Assembly (NCBI GenBank): GCA_013214445.1
Contig: JABSPG010000009.1
Location: forward strand, 21,957-36,853
Origin: Ekhidna sp.
GTDB lineage: Bacteria; Bacteroidota; Bacteroidia; Cytophagales; Cyclobacteriaceae
Reading direction: 5' to 3'
Length of the DNA: 14,897 nucleotides
This document shows, piece by piece, positions 10,820 through 14,897 of this stretch (the first letter of the stretch is position 1; each line of letters begins with the position of its first letter). The position numbers and the translations under genes were made by a program. The notes under the pieces were generated by a model, which was not told where the DNA came from, did not search any database, and saw nothing but the letters and a program-made list of their open reading frames with translations.

Positions 10820-13800
10820 TCAATCCTGGTGTCTTACGACCATCACCGACAGGACCTTGTTTCATATTAGCTACACGATTTCTAGCACTACGTACAACAC
10901 CTTCCCACTTTTCTTTAGTAAATGGTAATCCACGTGCATCGTAACGTTTCTTCAAACCTTCTCTTAGGTCTTGAATTTCCGCAATGTAGCTATCTCTGTT
11001 TTCAGGATCTTTTTCCATATCCATTAAGATATCAGCAAGCTGCTTTGATACTTTAGACGATGTCACGGAACGTTTTCTCGACACAGTGTTGTAGTATGCG
11101 TCTTTTTCTGAAGCAATTTTCGGCGAGTCAAAGCCAAGGGCTCTAGTAATAATATCAGCGCCATCGGGTTCGTATTCTGTAATACGTGTACCACGTGATG
11201 TTCTCACTCCTTCACCAGACATATAATCTTCAGCTCTATATAGGTCAGAAACCCAAGCAGGAGAAGAGTTCATAACGATACCGTCCACGTTACCTTCAGA
11301 TACAGCCTGAGAAATACGTCCAATTTTAGGAAGAAGAAAACCAAGGCTATCTGCTGGATTAGCACTACCAAATTTACCAAGGTTCGCAACGAATAGTGTA
11401 TACGGGTCTGAAACAGAAACACGTTCACCAATAGCAATGTTTCCACCGATACCTAGAAGACCGTGTTCTGCAAACATCTTAGCTGTTGTGTCATCAGGAA
11501 CCATTTTGAGTATTTCTGTTTCAAGGTTGTTCTTTGTAATTAGTTCATAGGCCGTAGACATTTGATTCCAGAAAGGTGCTCCGGCAAGACCAGCAATGCC
11601 CATTATACTCAAAGAACTCATGACCAAAGATGAAGCAATACGACGCCGTTCTTCTAATGTTCCTTTTCCATTCATCACCGACGCAGCTCTAGATACTAGT
11701 GTTTCAGAAGCTTGAAGAGCATATGTAGAGAACGGGAGAACTAGACGCCCTGGACCACGTTGCATTGGAGCACGTCCTTTAGCACCAAATACACCGAAAC
11801 CTTCTTCAATGGCTCTAGCTGCTAGAACGTCTTCTACTGAGCGCGCTCCTCTGTTCTCAAGATGCGATGTGAAATCCTTCTGGCGACTATAGTAGTCTTT
11901 AGCTCGTTGTACAACTTCAGGTTTTGCAAATTCTTTACGAAGACCTAGATATGCATTGATACGAGCAAATACTTCTGTTGTTTCCATAGGAATATATGCA
12001 GCATTTTCAATTGTTTGCATCGCTCCACGAATAGGACGTGCGGGAACAGACCCGATGAAATCATCCTTCAAGTTAGTAGCAAGAGTTGGTGCCATACGAA
12101 CAATGTCTTCAGCTACTTTACGATCTTTAACAACTTTCATCACGTCGTCAACATCATATAGACTCCAACCTTTGTCTGCCATATGGCGTGTCGCGAGACT
12201 TGCAGCTTTACCCATTTCAGGAAACATTGCTTTATACATATTTGTCGTATTGATATAAGGACTTACAGCCCATGGAAGAGATGACGTAAGAGCAAGAGGC
12301 TGAAGAGCAGCAGTAGATACACGGAACCCCAGACCCATGAAACTCTGTAACCTGCCTAGATCATTCTCCCATTTAGCGTGTTCTGGTTCCATGACATGTT
12401 GCCAAAGTTTACGAGCATATCCTTCTTTTGCGTTGCTACGAAGTGTGTTAGCTAGGTCTTTACCCTGATCAGCAAAAGCAAAGTCAGAAGCCATCTTACC
12501 ACCTAGAGAAGCCCAAGTATTCGCAATACCCACAAAATCCCTTGAATAGCCTGGAACGTTCTTTTTAGGTTCGAACATACGTGTCATTGCTGAAGATAGA
12601 TCAATCTCAATTTTATTATCAGAATCGATCTGGCGTAATGCTCTCTCAAATTCAGAATTTTCAATAAGCCCCTTAAGACTTGTTAGTTCTGTAAACAACT
12701 GAGACTTGGGTGAATCTGTCGGTTGAAACACACGATTATATGATGTTACGTTATCGAGATTATCCGTCGCTTGACCTGCTTTTAAATCTTTAAATTTAGG
12801 GAATTTAGCAGTAGGGTATTTTTTCTTTTGTTCGTCTACAAGAGCTTCATATTCACCTTTGTTAACACGAATATCATCTGAACCTAGATTTCTGTTACCT
12901 GGTAATGGTCTACGTTCTTGTCTAAGGCTTACTACCAAATCTTGTCCATCAGGATTCTCCACTTTCATAAACAAGTCTCCCTGCCTCATCATAGGCATAT
13001 ACGGAGTTTCCAGCATAGAGTCCATACGACTTGCAAGTTCTTTTAATTGTTTTTGCTTAGGTGAATCTGGAACAGCAATACGAAGATTCTCAGCTACACG
13101 ATATCTCATCAAATGAAGAGGCATTTGAAAGTAATCTGAGAGTTCTTTTACAATTGTTGATTGTTCGGGAGATAGTTGTTGTGTTTTACCATTTGCTTCG
13201 TAGACGTATGTTTTAGTTTTAGGGTCGAAACGACCGTTATTGATAACAACTGTTTCGAGAAGCTCAAGATTATTTTGAAACGAGTCTCCAAATTTCTTTC
13301 TAAGGTCTTTAAACCTCGCTTGCATAGCCCCACCAACAGCAGTTGCAAAGTCTGTTCTATCACGTACAAAATTATATGTCTCAGCTACAATAGGACTGTG
13401 TTTTGCAACTTGTTTAGGTGACATCGCTGATTTAGCTAGGCTATGAAATATATCAGACGCGAATCCTTTAGGATCAGAACTTTTAGCAGAAACGGGTTTA
13501 CGACCAGCAGTTCTCATAACAGCTTCTAAATGTGATTCTCCTTTACGAGGAACAGTATTTGCAAGATCAATGACATCAACATCAGGGCCTTCGAAATCCT
13601 TAGGTGTGTAATCATACTTAGGGTTGTATTTACCCGATCCTACAGTACGTTCTTTAGGAAGAAATGGAACTCCGTTGCCGCCATTTGTAACAAGACCAGG
13701 AACTGTATCAATGTCTACAGGAGCATCATCTTGAATGAACGGTGCTTCAATGTCTGTAAGTTCTGTATAAATCTCTTCCTGACGAGGGACTACAAAATCA

Positions 13801-14897
13801 AGATCACGCACTCTATGTTGTTCATTCGTGTCTAAACGAGCTGTTGTAATCGCTGGAGTATTATAAAGGTCTTCAATTTGTTTATCGTCCAAACGAGCCA
13901 ATACCATACGCTGTTCGGGTTTAGCATTAATCGCGTTGATGATTTCAAACTCTTTAGCGAGAGTTTCTTCTGAACGGGGTTTGTGGTATTTAAGAACGTC
14001 GTCAATTTCACTTTGAGTTAAGCCCCCATAAATATCTTGGATACGTTCTTGTGCTGTGAATTCACTGAAAGCTTCAGATTCTTCTTTTACAGCTTTAGTT
14101 AAACTACGTTGCAGATCACGAAGAGTTTTAGATGTAACTTTTTCTTTCTTCGCAAGACTATCACGAACACGATTGACTTCGGCTTCCACCTCTTCACGAA
14201 CTTTCGTAGCATTATCGAGACGAGTTCTTGACGGTCCTGCAATGAAACTATCCATTTCACTAGTCTTCTTAATAAGGTCCATCTCTGTATTTTTAATACG
14301 TTTACGAACATCACTAAGAGCTTTTTTAGGTTCAACACCTCGACTATTAACAAACCCTTGATCAACTTCAGACAGAGTATCTTTTGTTACTGCACGTTCA
14401 AGGATAGACTCTTGTTTTTTTAGGTCTGTTTGAAGACTACGAAGAGCCTCAATATCAGCGTATGTTCTGTCAGCAGCTTCTTTAGCTAGAGGATTTGTGG
14501 TAACTGCTGCTTTCCAAGACTCTTCAAGAGACATTGTTAGTTGGTTACTATCAGAAATGTCACCGTAATCATTCTTGAATACTTTAGTTGCTACAACTGG
14601 TAGAGGGTCTACTTCTGAAGAATCTTCTACTTGAGCTTTCAAACCTTGAGGTGTTGTAATTTTATTAATAGCTAAACCACCCGCAGAAACAAACCCATCG
14701 GCGGCGGCACTAACAGCACCTGCATACAGCATCTCTTTGATACCTTCGGCATTAGCTACTTCTAGTTCTGGAATATACGCACGTTGTAGACCTTGAGAAC
14801 CTGCACCAGCCATGAATGAGATAACACTTGTAGCTCCCATTTCTTTAAGAGCTTCTTTCATGGCAATCTTACCACCAGCTTTTACAAATTGACCAGC
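10764..14897 (-). CDS. Very large internal virion / ejection-type protein, at least 1377 aa (N-terminus outside window)
   Basis: The frame is still open at the window edge: twelve codons (AGQFVKAGGKIA) precede the ATG at 14861, so the protein is longer than 1377 aa. The size, the late structural position next to spanins and tail genes, and the composition fit the large ejection proteins of podoviruses (T7 gp16 is 1318 aa). Residues below are counted from ATG 14861. About 120-310 are highly charged coiled coil (LQTDLKKQESILERAV, NRVRDSLAKKEKVT). 340-470 is acidic and proline-rich. Hydrophobic segments occur near 835-870 (VSTAALQPLALTSSLPW) and 1072-1100 (SLSIMGIAGLAGAPFW). The C-terminus is polar and ends R-A-R-G-L-E. 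Such segments could insert into the host envelope during DNA ejection. No lysozyme or transglycosylase motif is visible in this part; if present, it lies upstream. Function is inferred from context. Confidence 0.72.
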   Translation of the reverse strand, partial: AGQFVKAGGKIAMKEALKEMGATSVISFMAGAGSQGLQRAYIPELEVANAEGIKEMLYAGAVSAAADGFVSAGGLAINKITTPQGLKAQVEDSSEVDPLPVVATKVFKNDYGDISDSNQLTMSLEESWKAAVTTNPLAKEAADRTYADIEALRSLQTDLKKQESILERAVTKDTLSEVDQGFVNSRGVEPKKALSDVRKRIKNTEMDLIKKTSEMDSFIAGPSRTRLDNATKVREEVEAEVNRVRDSLAKKEKVTSKTLRDLQRSLTKAVKEESEAFSEFTAQERIQDIYGGLTQSEIDDVLKYHKPRSEETLAKEFEIINAINAKPEQRMVLARLDDKQIEDLYNTPAITTARLDTNEQHRVRDLDFVVPRQEEIYTELTDIEAPFIQDDAPVDIDTVPGLVTNGGNGVPFLPKERTVGSGKYNPKYDYTPKDFEGPDVDVIDLANTVPRKGESHLEAVMRTAGRKPVSAKSSDPKGFASDIFHSLAKSAMSPKQVAKHSPIVAETYNFVRDRTDFATAVGGAMQARFKDLRKKFGDSFQNNLELLETVVINNGRFDPKTKTYVYEANGKTQQLSPEQSTIVKELSDYFQMPLHLMRYRVAENLRIAVPDSPKQKQLKELASRMDSMLETPYMPMMRQGDLFMKVENPDGQDLVVSLRQERRPLPGNRNLGSDDIRVNKGEYEALVDEQKKKYPTAKFPKFKDLKAGQATDNLDNVTSYNRVFQPTDSPKSQLFTELTSLKGLIENSEFERALRQIDSDNKIEIDLSSAMTRMFEPKKNVPGYSRDFVGIANTWASLGGKMASDFAFADQGKDLANTLRSNAKEGYARKLWQHVMEPEHAKWENDLGRLQSFMGLGFRVSTAALQPLALTSSLPWAVSPYINTTNMYKAMFPEMGKAASLATRHMADKGWSLYDVDDVMKVVKDRKVAEDIVRMAPTLATNLKDDFIGSVPARPIRGAMQTIENAAYIPMETTEVFARINAYLGLRKEFAKPEVVQRAKDYYSRQKDFTSHLENRGARSVEDVLAARAIEEGFGVFGAKGRAPMQRGPGRLVLPFSTYALQASETLVSRAASVMNGKGTLEERRRIASSLVMSSLSIMGIAGLAGAPFWNQMSTAYELITKNNLETEILKMVPDDTTAKMFAEHGLLGIGGNIAIGERVSVSDPYTLFVANLGKFGSANPADSLGFLLPKIGRISQAVSEGNVDGIVMNSSPAWVSDLYRAEDYMSGEGVRTSRGTRITEYEPDGADIITRALGFDSPKIASEKDAYYNTVSRKRSVTSSKVSKQLADILMDMEKDPENRDSYIAEIQDLREGLKKRYDARGLPFTKEKWEGVVRSARNRVANMKQGPVGDGRKTPGLNDEDSRFMEEERRARGLE

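Noticed and set aside
13148..13421. Plus- and minus-frame ORFs inside the large ejection-protein gene
   Set aside because: They are shadows of the long minus-strand frame, without ribosome binding sites or recognisable motifs. The same holds for the other short ORFs inside the tail-spike and Ig-domain genes.
1..14897. CRISPR array, insertion sequence, integrase or attachment site
   Set aside because: No spaced direct repeats, transposase or recombinase motifs, or tRNA-overlapping duplication were seen on either strand.

Overview
The window is a piece of a double-stranded DNA bacteriophage genome, most likely a podovirus. Two gene arms converge at about 5.4-5.6 kb. The evidence is a nucleotide-metabolism block (class I ribonucleotide reductase, ThyX), a phage-type GH24 endolysin, an embedded Rz/Rz1 spanin pair, a beta-helix tail-spike-like protein, a very large ejection-protein-like ORF, and tightly packed genes with start/stop overlaps. 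Moderate-to-low GC and this gene set recall marine podoviruses of the Cobavirus/Zobellviridae kind. That placement is an impression from gene content, not a demonstrated relationship.

Plus strand, 1-5393: the 3' end of nrdA, then nrdB, a 29-aa membrane peptide, two small unknown genes, a calcineurin-like metallophosphoesterase, a 35-aa membrane peptide, thyX, a 67-aa unknown gene, an HNH-like basic protein, the endolysin, a tRNA-like RNA, tRNA-Gly(UCC), a coiled-coil protein, a 30-aa membrane peptide and a DUF2493/SLOG protein. Most neighbours overlap by 1-26 nt or sit within a few bases, so this looks like one long operon. RNR and ThyX supply deoxyribonucleotides for phage replication.

The most unusual content is a pair of RNAs that together look like a tmRNA cut in two. 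At 4607-4673 there is a 67-nt RNA with the shape of a tmRNA tRNA-like domain. It has a tmRNA-style D region, a G3-U70 acceptor pair, A73 and an encoded CCA, but a short hairpin stands where the mRNA-like domain should be. At about 5403-5564, after the last plus-strand gene, there is a promoter-terminator unit containing the frame GCA-AAC-GAT-AAT...GCC-GCT-TAG (ANDNVSYSMAA-stop). This closely resembles a tmRNA degradation tag, and its stop codon sits at the tip of a helix-5-like hairpin. I found no acceptor half next to the tag and no tag inside the tRNA-like RNA. A separately encoded, non-permuted two-gene tmRNA, or a dismantled one, is the leading hypothesis.

Minus strand, 14897-5556 (read right to left): a large internal virion/ejection-type protein (5' end outside the window), i-spanin (Rz) with an overlapping o-spanin (Rz1), a 76-aa basic protein, a 466-aa virion protein with an Ig-like domain, a 969-aa beta-helix tail-spike-like protein, and a 50-aa basic protein. 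These form a late structural and lysis module. The endolysin is on the opposite arm, so the lysis genes are split between the two transcription units. No holin is certain; the tiny membrane peptides are candidates. No insertion sequence, CRISPR array or integrase was seen.
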